The notes beneath the pieces were generated by a model. The model saw only the letters and a list, made by a program, of their open reading frames with translations. It was not told the origin of the DNA and ran no database searches. This document shows positions 44,627 through 53,910 of a stretch of DNA of 64,000 bases, piece by piece. The position numbers and the translations under genes were made by a program. Where the stretch lies: positions 372,001 to 436,000 of the forward strand of contig NZ_CP021913.1 of the NCBI RefSeq assembly GCF_002814095.1, in the 5' to 3' direction. Within the stretch, counting starts at the first letter, position 1; every line of letters begins with the position of its first letter. This stretch comes from Sagittula sp. P11. Its GTDB lineage: Bacteria; Pseudomonadota; Alphaproteobacteria; Rhodobacterales; Rhodobacteraceae.

Positions 44627-45655
44627 TCACTGCGTCTTGATCTGGTCCCAGAAGACCCCGAGGTGCCGCGACACGATCTGGCTGTAGCGATCGCTGTCCT
44701 TCAGCGCCGCCAGCCCCGCGTTGAAGCGATAGAGGAAGGTCGTCCCCCGCCAGTGCGTCTTCGAGATGATGACATGCAAGCCTTCGGTGGCCAGCGGCTT
44801 GTCCAGCGGCACCGCGCGGCCCCTCAGCCCCATCTCCTCGATGGTCTGCGCGCCGAGGAAGACGTTGACCGTCACCGCATCCACGTCGCCATCCATCAGC
44901 GCTTGGAAACAGGCCTGCGGACTGTCGGCCTGCACGAGATCGATCAGCCCTTTCGTGACCCACTCCCGCCCTGGGCGGTCGAGGTCGTGGGTGAAATACC
45001 CCTTCGGCCGGCAGAGCCGCTTGCCCACGACGTCCGCGTCGCTCTCATAGGTGAAGCCGTCCCCTTCGCGCACGAAGAGCAGCACGAGGATCTCCACCAG
45101 CGGATCGGAGAAATGGAAGTTCGCGCAGCGCTCGTTGCCGGGCGTCGCAGCGCAGTCGGGCTTGTACCATGGGAAGCCCATGTCGAAGGTCTTTTCCGCC
45201 AGATCGGGAAAGAGGTGTTCGGACCAGTCGTCCTCCCACGTGATGGAATAGGTCACCGGGGCGGGCGTCGCCTCCATCGCGGCATTGACGATCTCGGTGA
45301 TCATGCCCTGCCCCGGCCAGTCCTGATCGGTGAAGGGCGCGAAGTTGCCGCCGGTCAGCAGCTTCAGCTCCGCGTCGTCCCGGCGCAGCGGCGTGGCATC
45401 GGCAGCCTCCGTCCCCGGCGCGCACGGCAGCCGCAGCACGTCGCCGGGCGCCACCTGGAAGACCGAGGCCTGCAGCGCCGCCTCGTTGGCATAGTAGATC
45501 AGCGTCCACTTCTCCGGATCGCCATACCGCATCTCGGCGATGGTAAAGACCGTGTCGCCGGTCTTCACCGTGTAGTCCTCCGGCGCGCAGGTCTGTGCAG
45601 CGGCGGCGGCGCAGGTGCTCACGACCAGCGCGGCGATGCTCCTGAGAAGGAACAT
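44627..45655 (-). CDS. LysM plus solute-binding (SBP_bac_3-type) fusion, second gene
   Basis: 342 residues: signal peptide (LLRSIAALVVSTCAAAAA), a LysM-like domain (YTVKTGDTVFTIAEMRYGDPEKWTLIYYANEA, residues ~27-75), and a periplasmic amino-acid-binding-type domain (LLTGGNFAPFTDQDWPGQGMITEIVNAAM to GTTFLYRFNAGLAALKDSDRYSQIV). LysM binds peptidoglycan or glycans, so the receptor would be held in the periplasm. No permease or ATPase of an ABC transporter is adjacent. It is a paralogue of the preceding gene, and its ATG overlaps that gene's stop by one base. Confidence 0.8.
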   Translation of the reverse strand: MFLLRSIAALVVSTCAAAAAQTCAPEDYTVKTGDTVFTIAEMRYGDPEKWTLIYYANEAALQASVFQVAPGDVLRLPCAPGTEAADATPLRRDDAELKLLTGGNFAPFTDQDWPGQGMITEIVNAAMEATPAPVTYSITWEDDWSEHLFPDLAEKTFDMGFPWYKPDCAATPGNERCANFHFSDPLVEILVLLFVREGDGFTYESDADVVGKRLCRPKGYFTHDLDRPGREWVTKGLIDLVQADSPQACFQALMDGDVDAVTVNVFLGAQTIEEMGLRGRAVPLDKPLATEGLHVIISKTHWRGTTFLYRFNAGLAALKDSDRYSQIVSRHLGVFWDQIKTQ

Positions 45656-46773
45656 CAGAGCCCCGCCCAGATCGACGACATGTGCTTGTCGATGACCGTC
45701 AGATACTCGCCGCTGTCCCGCATCTTGGCCAGCCCGTCGTTAAAGGCGGCGATCAGCCCCGCGGCCCGAGGATTGGAGCGGTGGGCGACCACGTGCAGCC
45801 CCTCGATGGCCAGCGGGCGCGACAGTTGCAGCTCAATCGCGTCGCCCAGCCCCATGTCCTTCAGCACCACGCGGCCGGTGAACTCGTTCATCGCCACCGC
45901 ATCGGCAGAGCCGGACACCAGCCGCATGAAGCAATCCTCGGCACTCGCAGGCTGCTGCAGGCGGGCGCCGACGCGGGCGAGGTAGCCCGCACTCTGGCCC
46001 TGCCGCGATGCACCGGCATGCCCCAGCGGCGCGCAGACCCGCAGGCCTTCGAGGTCGGCCTCCTGCTGGTAGGTCACGCCCGACCCCTTGGCGGTGAACA
46101 GGACGACCAGCATCTCGAACATCGGTTCGGAATAGACATAGTCGGCGCAAAGGGCGGAGGTCGCGTCGCCGCAGTCCGGCTTGCGCCAGGGAAAGGCCAG
46201 ATCGACCATCCCCTCGGACAGCATCGGGTCGAGGTGCACGGAGCGGTCGTTGACCCAGTAGAACCTGTGCGCGCCGGTGTCGTCGTTGGCGACAAAGGCG
46301 CGGTTGACGATATCCGTGATCATGCCGGACGACATCTGCAGACGGTTGGTGAAGGGCTTGAAGTCGTCCCCGGCGAGCAGCCTGACGTCAACGCCCTTGC
46401 GGCTTTCGTCGGCGCTGCGCCGGCGTTGGGCCTGCACCTCTTCGGCGGAGCGGACGGGTTGGGGTTCGGCGATGGCGGTCTGCAGGACCGGCGCGCCGCC
46501 TTCGAGCCCAGCGGGCAGGCCGTTGATGCAGGGCATCCGGTAGGTCTGGCCGACGCGGATCGCATCCGGGCTGGCGATGATCTCCATGTTGGTGCGGTAG
46601 ATCGCGCTCCACTGGCCCACGTCCTTGTAAAGCCGGTCGGCGATCAGCGACAGCGAGTCGCCGCGCTGCACGGTGTAGAGCCCGCCGCATGATTCCTGCG
46701 CCATGGCCGTCCCACCGAATGCCGTTCCCGAAAGCACGGCCACCGCCGCCCACACACCTGCACACCTGACCAT
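45655..46773 (-). CDS. LysM plus solute-binding fusion, first gene
   Basis: 372 residues: signal peptide (CAGVWAAVAVLSGTAFGGTAMA), LysM (YTVQRGDSLSLIADRLYKDVGQWSAIYRTNMEIIASPDAIRVGQTYRMPC, ~35-85), a charged linker, and an SBP_bac_3-like domain (LLAGDDFKPFTNRLQMSSGMITDIVNRAF, then KPDCGDATSALCADYVYSEP, ending in ARMRDSGEYLTVIDKH-like residues). Cysteine pairs in the binding domain match its paralogue. ATG 46773 has GGGGA 9 bases upstream. The pair suggests a sensing or scavenging system at the cell wall. Confidence 0.8.
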   Translation of the reverse strand: MVRCAGVWAAVAVLSGTAFGGTAMAQESCGGLYTVQRGDSLSLIADRLYKDVGQWSAIYRTNMEIIASPDAIRVGQTYRMPCINGLPAGLEGGAPVLQTAIAEPQPVRSAEEVQAQRRRSADESRKGVDVRLLAGDDFKPFTNRLQMSSGMITDIVNRAFVANDDTGAHRFYWVNDRSVHLDPMLSEGMVDLAFPWRKPDCGDATSALCADYVYSEPMFEMLVVLFTAKGSGVTYQQEADLEGLRVCAPLGHAGASRQGQSAGYLARVGARLQQPASAEDCFMRLVSGSADAVAMNEFTGRVVLKDMGLGDAIELQLSRPLAIEGLHVVAHRSNPRAAGLIAAFNDGLAKMRDSGEYLTVIDKHMSSIWAGL

Positions 46774-47170
46774 TTCAACCGTCCCCAACTGTTGCTGGGT
46801 CAAAAAATGCGCGCATGTAGTGGTTTCGGTCAACTATTCATCTATGGAATGTGGCGTTGCCCATATCTATCAAAGACTTCCTCAGCGTCATCAATCCGTG
46901 CTCCTGCTGCGTTTTGCGCTTATCCACAGAATCAATCGGCCTCTGACGGGAGGGCATCGCAGCCATGGTCTGGCGCATAGGTCTGGCATCGGATCGGCGT
47001 ACGCGTTTGGTCGCGGGGCCCATCGCACACTCCAAGGACGATTCAGCCTGGAATTGAAACAACTTTACCGAGATGCGGAACATACTCGCGGAACAGCCAG
47101 ACAAACAGGAAACGCGCCGGCCATCCCACTCTGAACTGCAAGACGTCCCACCGAAATCACCCTTCCCCCC
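46774..47170. other. Gene-free region upstream of the LysM operon, with one DnaA-box consensus
   Basis: 397 bases between the SnoaL-type gene (3' end) and the LysM operon (5' end). It probably holds the operon promoter. A perfect TTATCCACA lies at 46920-46928, isolated. No ORF of quality is seen. Confidence 0.6.
46920..46928 (+). promoter_or_regulatory. Single DnaA-box consensus
   Basis: TTATCCACA, exact consensus. Isolated, so it is not an origin; it could act in gene control or be chance. Confidence 0.3.
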
Positions 47171-48130
47171 TCAACCGTCCGACGCCAGTATCTGCATCCA
47201 GACTGCCGCGCTGTCGTAAAGCGTCCATTCGCGGCGCAATCCGTCCGGACCGAATTCCGCGTGGCTGATGCCCAAGACGTGCACAGCCGCCCCGGTCGGC
47301 CGACCGAATGCGCCCCAGCCGTCGTGCCGTCCGGTCAGCGACCAGCGCAAGGCGGCGCGCGGGGGGAGCATCGGCGTCTCCTGCCCGATCCGGTGATGCA
47401 CCGCGAAACTGGCAGAGGGAAACGACTGCCGCAGCCCCAGCCAGAACCGCTCCGCCGCGGCGTGGCCGTGGCGCACATCTCCGCCGGGATAGGCCAGGGA
47501 ACAGGCGGGATCGTACTGGTCGGGAACCACGGACAGGTGCCCGGCCATCAGCCGCTCCACCACCATCTCCAGCGCCAGCCCCCAGCTGTCGTCGTTGCCG
47601 CGCCCGGTGTAGGGCCCCTGGACATCGACCTCCGGGCAGAAGACCGGCTCTTCGGTGTCCGGGCCGTCCAGCCGTGCGCGCGCCCATGTCTTCACGTCCT
47701 GCCCGGTCTGCGCCAGCAGCGCCGCGGTATCGACCACCTGCCATTCGTCGCTGATCCGCCCGGCCTTCGCGAAGTGATCCGCCATGACGCGATACCGCAG
47801 CCGCGCCCCGCTGGCAGGACCCCACGGTCCGTCGCCGATGTGCCTGCCCACCGCGACCATCCGCTTCGAGCCAAGCATCCCGCGCTTCTCGGACCCGCTC
47901 CAGATCACGTCTTCCGTCAGCAGGCGGCGGTCCGGCAGGGCATAGAACTCGGCCAGGCCGGAGGCCCTGAGCGCATCCGTCCCCTGCAGGACGCCGCGCG
48001 CATCGCGGCGGATGATCGCGGGATGATAGAACGCCGCAAGCCCGTCGCCGAGCGTGCGCCCTTCCCAGATTTCCCGGCCCGCAGCGCGCAGGTAATCGGG
48101 AAAGTCACGGAACCGGCTGTCGAATCCCAT
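47171..48130 (-). CDS. Tandem SnoaL-like domain protein
   Basis: 319 residues that split into two SnoaL/NTF2-like cone domains. The first has LAAFYHPAIIRRDARGVLQGTDALRASGLAEFYALPDRRLLTEDVIWSG; the second has MAGHLSVVPDQYDPACSLAYPGGDVRHGHAAAERFWLGLRQSFPSASFAVHHRIG. Such proteins are ester cyclases, small-molecule hydrolases or ligand binders; no function can be named. The start could be either of two adjacent ATGs. Confidence 0.75.
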   Translation of the reverse strand: MGFDSRFRDFPDYLRAAGREIWEGRTLGDGLAAFYHPAIIRRDARGVLQGTDALRASGLAEFYALPDRRLLTEDVIWSGSEKRGMLGSKRMVAVGRHIGDGPWGPASGARLRYRVMADHFAKAGRISDEWQVVDTAALLAQTGQDVKTWARARLDGPDTEEPVFCPEVDVQGPYTGRGNDDSWGLALEMVVERLMAGHLSVVPDQYDPACSLAYPGGDVRHGHAAAERFWLGLRQSFPSASFAVHHRIGQETPMLPPRAALRWSLTGRHDGWGAFGRPTGAAVHVLGISHAEFGPDGLRREWTLYDSAAVWMQILASDG

Positions 48131-48232
48131 CATGGCGAAGGTCCCTCTGCATGGCCCGTCAACGGACAGGTCTCGCAGATTAGCTCTGAATGTCGGGTTA
48201 ATCGCCTTCCGGAATAGCCACCCCGCCGCGCC

Positions 48233-48862
48233 TCAGTCCGGCAGCGCGATGCCCCGGAACGGCGGGAAATCGGCATACCGCGCGGCCCGTGCCGTGGCGT
48301 CCTCCTCCGGCTCTGCCCCCGCCTTCAGGAGGCTCCCCTTCGGGGCGATATAGCTGTCGATCCGCCGGATCGGCTCCGGCCGCCATACGAGGTTGAAGGC
48401 GCAGAGCTTGGGAAAGAACCATATCTCCGAGTAGGGCAGATGGTCGTGCAGCCACCACGCCAGATCCCGCCAGTCGCGCCCGGTCTCATAGCGCCGCGCG
48501 AACCACGGGATCACGACGGAGGCCCCCGCCACCGCCACATCCGGCTGGTCCCAGATGTGGCATTCCAGTGGGTTGTCGTTGCGCGCGCAGTTCAGGCGAT
48601 TGGCGTTCCCGAAGCGGTTCAGTTCAGCCGACCGGAAACCGGACCGCACGAAGACCCGCCCGAAGGTCTCTTCCAGCGGGTCGAGCAGGACCGTGGCAAA
48701 AGCCCGGCCCCGTTCGAGGGCCAGGTCCGGATCGTCGGGGATGTTCGGAACGGCGTGAAAGTTGCCGATCTCGGAATAGAGGAACTCTCGCATCCAGAAA
48801 TGTGCCGACAGGCGTTCACGGCCCAGCGTTTCCAGCGACCACATGCTGCGGGGGCGCCTCAT
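48233..48862 (-). CDS. Peptidase M15-like (D-Ala-D-Ala carboxypeptidase type) protein
   Basis: 209 residues. HFWMREFLYSEIGNFHAVPNIPDDPDLALERGRAFATVLLDPLEETFGRVFVRSGFRSAELN is the M15 opening (conserved SGFRS). However, a full HxxxD...H zinc set is not clear downstream (HDHLPYSEIWFFP), so catalytic activity is doubtful. Start ATG at 48862, with other in-frame ATGs at 48883 and 48844. No signal peptide is evident, so a cytoplasmic or phage-derived origin is possible. Confidence 0.55.
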   Translation of the reverse strand: MRRPRSMWSLETLGRERLSAHFWMREFLYSEIGNFHAVPNIPDDPDLALERGRAFATVLLDPLEETFGRVFVRSGFRSAELNRFGNANRLNCARNDNPLECHIWDQPDVAVAGASVVIPWFARRYETGRDWRDLAWWLHDHLPYSEIWFFPKLCAFNLVWRPEPIRRIDSYIAPKGSLLKAGAEPEEDATARAARYADFPPFRGIALPD

Positions 48863-48908
48863 TCGGCACCGTCCCGCCCGCATTTATCCGCACCAAACGC
48901 CAGCGGTT

Positions 48909-49334
48909 TCAATAGCCTGCCCAGCGGAAGGCCCCGTCCGACCGAAGCGGCGCGCCCGGGTTCCAGGCCACTTCCCAGACATGGCCTTCGGGGTCGGCGA
49001 AATAGCCGATGTGACCGCCCCAGAACACGTCATGCGCCTGTTTCAGGATCTCTGCCCCGGCGGCGCGGGCCGCGTCGACGACCTCCGCCACCTCGCCCTT
49101 CTCCCGCACATTGTATGCATAGGTCGCCGCGCCGTGTCCGAGCCGCTCTTCCGGCACGCCCATGTCCCGCGCTAGGTCCGCCAGAGGATAGAGGCCGATG
49201 GACTGGCCGATCAGGTCGAAGACCACGATCCCCTCCGGGCTTTCCGCCCTCTGCCAGCCGAGCGTCTCGTAAAAAGCGGTCAACCGCTCCATGTCCCGGC
49301 ACCCGAGGGTCACCAGACTGATGCGCTGTTCCAT
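48909..49334 (-). CDS. VOC-family protein
   Basis: 141 residues of a single VOC module with LVTLGCRDMERLTAFYETLGWQRAESPEGIVVFDLIGQSIGLYPLADLARDMG and a C-terminal WGGHIGYFADPEGHVWEVAWNPG, containing the metal Glu position. Substrate unknown. Confidence 0.85.
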   Translation of the reverse strand: MEQRISLVTLGCRDMERLTAFYETLGWQRAESPEGIVVFDLIGQSIGLYPLADLARDMGVPEERLGHGAATYAYNVREKGEVAEVVDAARAAGAEILKQAHDVFWGGHIGYFADPEGHVWEVAWNPGAPLRSDGAFRWAGY

Positions 49335-49431
49335 ACCTGTCCTCCTTCACTGTCGGTGCGTAGGGCGGGGCTGTGCGCCGCCTCCCTCCGGTCATGGCCG
49401 AACCTTACCCCGCGTGCCCTGACAGATTGCG

Positions 49432-50394
49432 TCAGGAGGCCCGGTCCAGACCCTGCGCCCAGGCGATCATTTTCGCGGCCACGGGCGCGGTCATGCCGGG
49501 CGACAGCGTATCGCCTGCGATGACATGGTGTCCGGGGTCGTCGTCGGGTCCGGTCTCGACCGCGAAGACCTCTGCCGGTCCGCCCCAGAGCGCCGCCATT
49601 TCCCGCGTGCGGGCATGGTCGACCAGCGCATCGCGGTCGTCGAAGACAAAAAGCGCGGGCGTCTTCAGCAGACCCGGGTCTCGCGCCGCCAGCACCCGGA
49701 CGGCCTTGCCCATCGGCAGAAGTGCCACGGACGGATAGCGGCTGGTCCAGAAGTGCCCATGCGCCGCGTTCGCCGGGGTGAATCCCCGCTCCCGCCCGAT
49801 CAGCAGCGGCAGCCAAAGCCGCGCGCCCGGCCATGTCACCAGCCCGGTCTTCCGTTTGCGCAGTCTGAAATTCGGCGCGACGAAGATGGTGCCGACCACA
49901 CCTTCCGCCGAACGCCCGTAGAGCGTCAGCGCCGTCAGCGTGCTGCCGGTGGAGGTGGAGATCACCAGCGTCCGCCGCCCCACCGCCTGCGCGATGGCCA
50001 GCGCCTCGGAGACATCCTCCATCCATCCCGCGAACGTCGCCTCGCCCATGGCGGCGCCGCTTCGCCCATGGCCCTGAAGGCGGGTCAGGACGAGGTTCGC
50101 GCCCAGCCCTTCCGCGACCCGTTCCGGCACCGGGCGGATCTCGCCCAGCGAGGCGGAGAAGCCGTGAATGTAGACGACCACCCAATCGGTCTTCGCGCCG
50201 GGCACGCCCGCCCAGACCACCTGTTTCTGCAGGCCCTCGCGGATGTCCGTGAATCGCGCCTCCGCTGCCTCGAGGTAGGCATCGACGCCGCCCTCGAGCA
50301 GAACCGGATCGAACGCAGCATTGGGCACGCGCGGCGGTCGCAATGCGAGCCAGAGCCCCATTGCCGCCGCAACCGCCAGCAGGCCCCAGATCAT
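49432..50394 (-). CDS. Membrane-anchored alpha/beta hydrolase (lipase-like), third gene of a coupled trio
   Basis: 320 residues: an N-terminal hydrophobic anchor (IWGLLAVAAAMGLWLAL), an oxyanion loop VVVYIHGFSASLGEIRPVPE, RLQGHGRSG, the nucleophile in TLVISTSTGSTLTAL (S-T-S-T-G), DDRDALVDHA and DPGHHVIAGD for the acid and His. The start ATG overlaps the stop of the preceding gene as ATGA. GGAGG precedes the start. Confidence 0.82.
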   Translation of the reverse strand: MIWGLLAVAAAMGLWLALRPPRVPNAAFDPVLLEGGVDAYLEAAEARFTDIREGLQKQVVWAGVPGAKTDWVVVYIHGFSASLGEIRPVPERVAEGLGANLVLTRLQGHGRSGAAMGEATFAGWMEDVSEALAIAQAVGRRTLVISTSTGSTLTALTLYGRSAEGVVGTIFVAPNFRLRKRKTGLVTWPGARLWLPLLIGRERGFTPANAAHGHFWTSRYPSVALLPMGKAVRVLAARDPGLLKTPALFVFDDRDALVDHARTREMAALWGGPAEVFAVETGPDDDPGHHVIAGDTLSPGMTAPVAAKMIAWAQGLDRAS

Positions 50395-51005
50395 GCCCCG
50401 GCCTCCGCCTCGAAGCTGTCGATGGCGGTCCAGTCCCGGAGAAGGCACCACGCGCCGTCATCCGCCTCCCCCTGCCCCGGCGTACCGACGACCAGCAGAT
50501 TCCCCCCGGCGCCGCGCGGTTGGTCGTGGGAGCGGTCGATCCCTGCCCCCGTCAGGTGCGCACGGAACAGCGCGCCGATCCCGCCGTGGGCCACCACGGC
50601 GATGTCGCCCTCCGGCGCTTCGGCCACCAGCCGTTTCAGGGTCGCGACCACGCGGTACTGCGCGTCGATGGCCCGTTCCCAGCCGCGAACCGTGTCTCGC
50701 GGGTTGGCGAAGAAGGCGTCGGCCATCGCCTCGAACTCTGGTCCAGGCAGGTAGCCGGTGGCGGACCTATCGTTCTCTGCAAGGCTCAGCACCTCGCGGG
50801 GCACCAGCCCCTGTGCCTCAGCCAGAATCGCCGCACCCTCTCGGGCCTTGCGTTCCATCGAACAGAAGACCGACGCCACGGGCGGGCAGCGGCGGGCAAA
50901 GGCCACGTGACGGGCCTTGCCGCGTTCAGACAGGCCCCAGTCCGGCACCGGGACGTCCGGGTCGATCACCACATCGGCGTGGGTGATGTAGTAGAGCCGC
51001 CTCAA
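50391..51005 (-). CDS. Histidine phosphatase-family protein with THA in place of RHG
   Basis: 204 residues: LYYITHADVVIDPDVPVPDWGLSERGKARHVAFARR, then MERKAREGAAILAE, a Glu in AENDRSATGYLPG, and VVAHGGIGALFRAHL. The second His motif is intact, but the catalytic RHG is THA, so the phosphoryl-accepting His remains while Arg and Gly are lost. A TTG start at 51005 overlaps the preceding stop as TTGA. Activity uncertain. Confidence 0.72.
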   Translation of the reverse strand: MRRLYYITHADVVIDPDVPVPDWGLSERGKARHVAFARRCPPVASVFCSMERKAREGAAILAEAQGLVPREVLSLAENDRSATGYLPGPEFEAMADAFFANPRDTVRGWERAIDAQYRVVATLKRLVAEAPEGDIAVVAHGGIGALFRAHLTGAGIDRSHDQPRGAGGNLLVVGTPGQGEADDGAWCLLRDWTAIDSFEAEAGA

Positions 51006-51742
51006 CCCGCAATCTCGGCAATGGCGGCCTCGATCAGGGCGAGGCGCTCGGGCGTGGAAAACCGGTGGTCGGCACCCTTCACAAACGTCAGGCGGAGGTC
51101 CTCGGCCTCGATGTGGTCGAGCAGCGACAGGGCCGTCTGGCGCGAGACGGCCTCGTCCTCCGTCCCCTGCAGCAGCCGCACGGGCCACGGCATCGGCAGC
51201 GGCGCGCGCAGGACGAGGTTGCGGCGCCCGTCCTCGATCAGCTTTTTCGTGACGACGTAAGGGTCCTCGTAGGCGGAAGGCATCAGCAGTTGCCCCTCCT
51301 GCATCACCTGCCGCCGCTCGTCCTCGGAGAAGCCAGCCCAGAAGCCGTCCTCGGTGAAATCCGGGGCTGCGGCGATGCCGACGAAGCCTGTGACCCCCGG
51401 CAGGCGCCGGGTCAGCAGGCACCCGATCCAGCCCCCCATCGACGACCCCACCAGCAGCACCGGCCCCGGCGCCGCGTGCCGGATCACCGCTTCGGCGTCC
51501 GCGGCCCAGTCGCCGATGCAGCCATCCTCGAACACGCCGCCCGAGGCGCCGTGGCCCGCGTAGTCCAGCCGCAGGAACGCCCGCCCTTGCGCCTTTGCCC
51601 AGGCTTCGAGATGCACGGCCTTCGTGCCTTCCATGTCCGAACGGTAGCCAGACAGGAACACGATGCAGGGCCCTTTGCCTTCGGTCTTTGCATAGGCCAG
51701 CGTGTCGCCGCGCGGCCCCGTGACGTGGGAAATCTCTGCCAA
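51002..51742 (-). CDS. Alpha/beta hydrolase, first gene of a coupled trio
   Basis: 246 residues: CIVFLSGYRSDMEGTKAVHLEAWAKAQGRAFLRLDYAGHGASGG, nucleophile LVGSSMGGWIGCLLTRRLP (G-S-S-M-G), the acid loop QGTEDEAVSRQT and His in FVKGADHRFSTPE. It resembles palmitoyl-thioesterase ABHD10-like hydrolases. A TTG start at 51742 is chosen because AAAGGAGG lies just upstream. Confidence 0.85.
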   Translation of the reverse strand: MAEISHVTGPRGDTLAYAKTEGKGPCIVFLSGYRSDMEGTKAVHLEAWAKAQGRAFLRLDYAGHGASGGVFEDGCIGDWAADAEAVIRHAAPGPVLLVGSSMGGWIGCLLTRRLPGVTGFVGIAAAPDFTEDGFWAGFSEDERRQVMQEGQLLMPSAYEDPYVVTKKLIEDGRRNLVLRAPLPMPWPVRLLQGTEDEAVSRQTALSLLDHIEAEDLRLTFVKGADHRFSTPERLALIEAAIAEIAG

Positions 51743-51830
51743 AACTGCCTCCTTTGCGTTGCCGCGAACTCTAGCGATCCCGCCGCTAGAGCCAAGCCCG
51801 TCTCTCGCTGCGTGCAACGCGGTGTGCGTG

Positions 51831-52502
51831 TCAGCCGTCGATGCTTTGCGCCAGCACGCGCGAGATCGCCGTCAGGCTTTGACCGCTTTCCTGCCGCCAG
51901 GTGTTGAAGGCCTCCTGCACGGCAGCCCAGGCCTTCTTCGAAGAGGGCGCCTTGTCGACCACACCCTCGGCACTCAGCCGCGCCACGACCGAACCGGAAA
52001 GGATGTAACTGTCGCGCCCCATCATCCGCAGCATGTAGGCGCCGCCTGATCCACCCAGCCGCGATCCTTCCTTCTGCAACCATTGCAGGAGGCCGGCGAA
52101 ATCCTCCGTCGGCCAGTCCCCCACGAAGCGCCCGAAAGAGCCGTGCTTTTCGGCAATCTCGCGGATCATCACCGCGTTCTGCTGGATGGCCCGTACCTTC
52201 GGCGGGCTGCGGACGATGCGCGTGTCGGCGATCAGCTCGTCGAACCAGTCCTCCGACATGTGGGCGACGCGGGCGGTGTCGAAGCCGTGGAAGGCCTCCT
52301 CGATGCCCGGCCACTTGTTCTCCACCACCTTCCAGTTCAGCCCGGCACTGAAGATGCCCTGCGCCATGCGCGCAAGCCAGCGGTCGTCAGGGATCGCGGC
52401 CAGCGCGTCTGCGGACTTCACCTCCGGCATGTCGGCCAGCACGACCTCCCGGCCGCCCTTCCGCTCTGCCGCGATTTCAAGGATCTCTTCGAATGTGCGC
52501 AT
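51831..52502 (-). CDS. DNA-3-methyladenine glycosylase I family
   Basis: Removes 3-methyladenine from alkylated DNA in base excision repair. 223 residues: DDRWLARMAQGIFSAGLNWKVVENKWPGIEEAFHGFDTARVAHMSEDWFDELIADTRIVRSPPKVRAIQQNA is the core of the Tag family, with an aromatic recognition region. Length is a little longer than E. coli Tag. A helical hairpin (SYILSGSVVARL) is also typical. Confidence 0.85.
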   Translation of the reverse strand: MRTFEEILEIAAERKGGREVVLADMPEVKSADALAAIPDDRWLARMAQGIFSAGLNWKVVENKWPGIEEAFHGFDTARVAHMSEDWFDELIADTRIVRSPPKVRAIQQNAVMIREIAEKHGSFGRFVGDWPTEDFAGLLQWLQKEGSRLGGSGGAYMLRMMGRDSYILSGSVVARLSAEGVVDKAPSSKKAWAAVQEAFNTWRQESGQSLTAISRVLAQSIDG

Positions 52503-52534
52503 GATGCCCCCGCCGGTCGACCGGGACAGGAAAC

Positions 52535-53782
52535 TCAGGTGCGCTCCACCTCGTCAAGTCCCAGCGCCAGCATACCGCCACAAAGCGACAGCAGCGCAAA
52601 GCCCCCCAGCGCGACCTGCGGGCCGAGCGCGGCCAGCGCCCCGCCCAGTGCGCCGACGATCAGCAGCAGCGTCCCGATCAGCGTGTTGGCCAGTGCGGAA
52701 TAGGATGACCGCGCGTCCTTCGGCGCCATGTCGACCAGGTAGGTCGACCGTCCCTGCCGCACGCCGTGATAGGCGACCATCAGCCCGAAAAGCACCAGCG
52801 GCACGACCCAGACGGTTTCCGTCAGCCCGGCGAACTCGGCACCCACTGCCAGTGCCATGAAGACCGCCGCGACGAAGCCCGACAGCGCCAGCACCCAGCG
52901 CGACGACCGGTCTGCCAGCCGCCCCCAGACATAGCTCGAGACGAAGGACGCGGCAGAGGACGCCAGAAGCAGCGCACCCAGCCCCTGCAAGGCCCCCTGC
53001 CCGCCGCCCAGCAGAACGAAGTACGGCGGCGCCAGTGCGGTCACCGTCAGCGCGCCGCGCGTCGCGATGAAGCGGCGGAACTGCGGGTCCTCTTTCAGTG
53101 GCGCGAGGTTGATGGCCGGGCCAGATCCCGCATCCTCTGACGGCTTCTCCTCCAGCGAGGAGAACAGCGCCGCGGCCCCCAGCCACAGCACGGCGGCCAG
53201 CGCGATGGCGATCACAACCGGCGTCGTCTCCTGCCCGATGCCGAAGATCAGCAGCGCCGCGAAGGCCAGCACCGCGAGCGAGGCCGCAGATCCCGCAACG
53301 CCTGTCACCGCCCCGCGACGTGTCTTGGGGACAGTCTTGCCGAGGATGTCCTTGTAACTGACCGAACAGAGCGCCCGGCTGGCCGCCAGCACCACCAGCG
53401 CCCCCGCGATCACGAGGCCCGCCGCCAGCCCTTCGAGGAAAAGCGCCGCCAGCGCGATCAACGCGGCCATGGCGCCCTGCCCGACCGATCCAGCCACCCA
53501 GGCCCACTTGCGGCGGCGCATCGCCTCAACCCGTCCCGCCATGACGATCTGCGGCAAAAGCGCGCCGGCCTCGCGGATCGGCACGAAGGCCCCGGTGATC
53601 GCCGCAGGCACTCCGAGGCTGCCCGCCAGCCAGCTCAGCACCAGTTTCGGGTCGATCAGGCCATCGGCGATCTTCGTCATGCTCAGGCTGATCATGTGCT
53701 TCAGACCGTTGCGGCCCTCCCGGTCGGGCGCGTCGTCGGCCCCGGTCAACCGGTTGTACACTTCGGTGCTGCTGTCACTCAT
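52535..53782 (-). CDS. MFS transporter
   Basis: 415 residues with about 12 hydrophobic helices, beginning with a short cytosolic leader and then DGLIDPKLVLSWLAGSLGVPAAITGAFVPI. Gly/Ala-rich helices are typical of the major facilitator superfamily. Two halves of six helices are separated by a polar loop (SSLEEKPSEDAGSGPAINLAPLKEDPQF). Substrate unknown; drug or sugar export is possible. AAGGA lies 11 bases before the ATG. Confidence 0.85.
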   Translation of the reverse strand: MSDSSTEVYNRLTGADDAPDREGRNGLKHMISLSMTKIADGLIDPKLVLSWLAGSLGVPAAITGAFVPIREAGALLPQIVMAGRVEAMRRRKWAWVAGSVGQGAMAALIALAALFLEGLAAGLVIAGALVVLAASRALCSVSYKDILGKTVPKTRRGAVTGVAGSAASLAVLAFAALLIFGIGQETTPVVIAIALAAVLWLGAAALFSSLEEKPSEDAGSGPAINLAPLKEDPQFRRFIATRGALTVTALAPPYFVLLGGGQGALQGLGALLLASSAASFVSSYVWGRLADRSSRWVLALSGFVAAVFMALAVGAEFAGLTETVWVVPLVLFGLMVAYHGVRQGRSTYLVDMAPKDARSSYSALANTLIGTLLLIVGALGGALAALGPQVALGGFALLSLCGGMLALGLDEVERT

Positions 53783-53910
53783 GCGTCGTCCATCCTTCTC
53801 GGGTACGCGTCTGCGGTTGACAGCCCTGTCCGCCAGCGGCATGGAGAGCGCACGACATAACCCGCAACCGGGCGTTCCGTGGGCGCCAAACCGACGAGGA
53901 GACATGGCCG

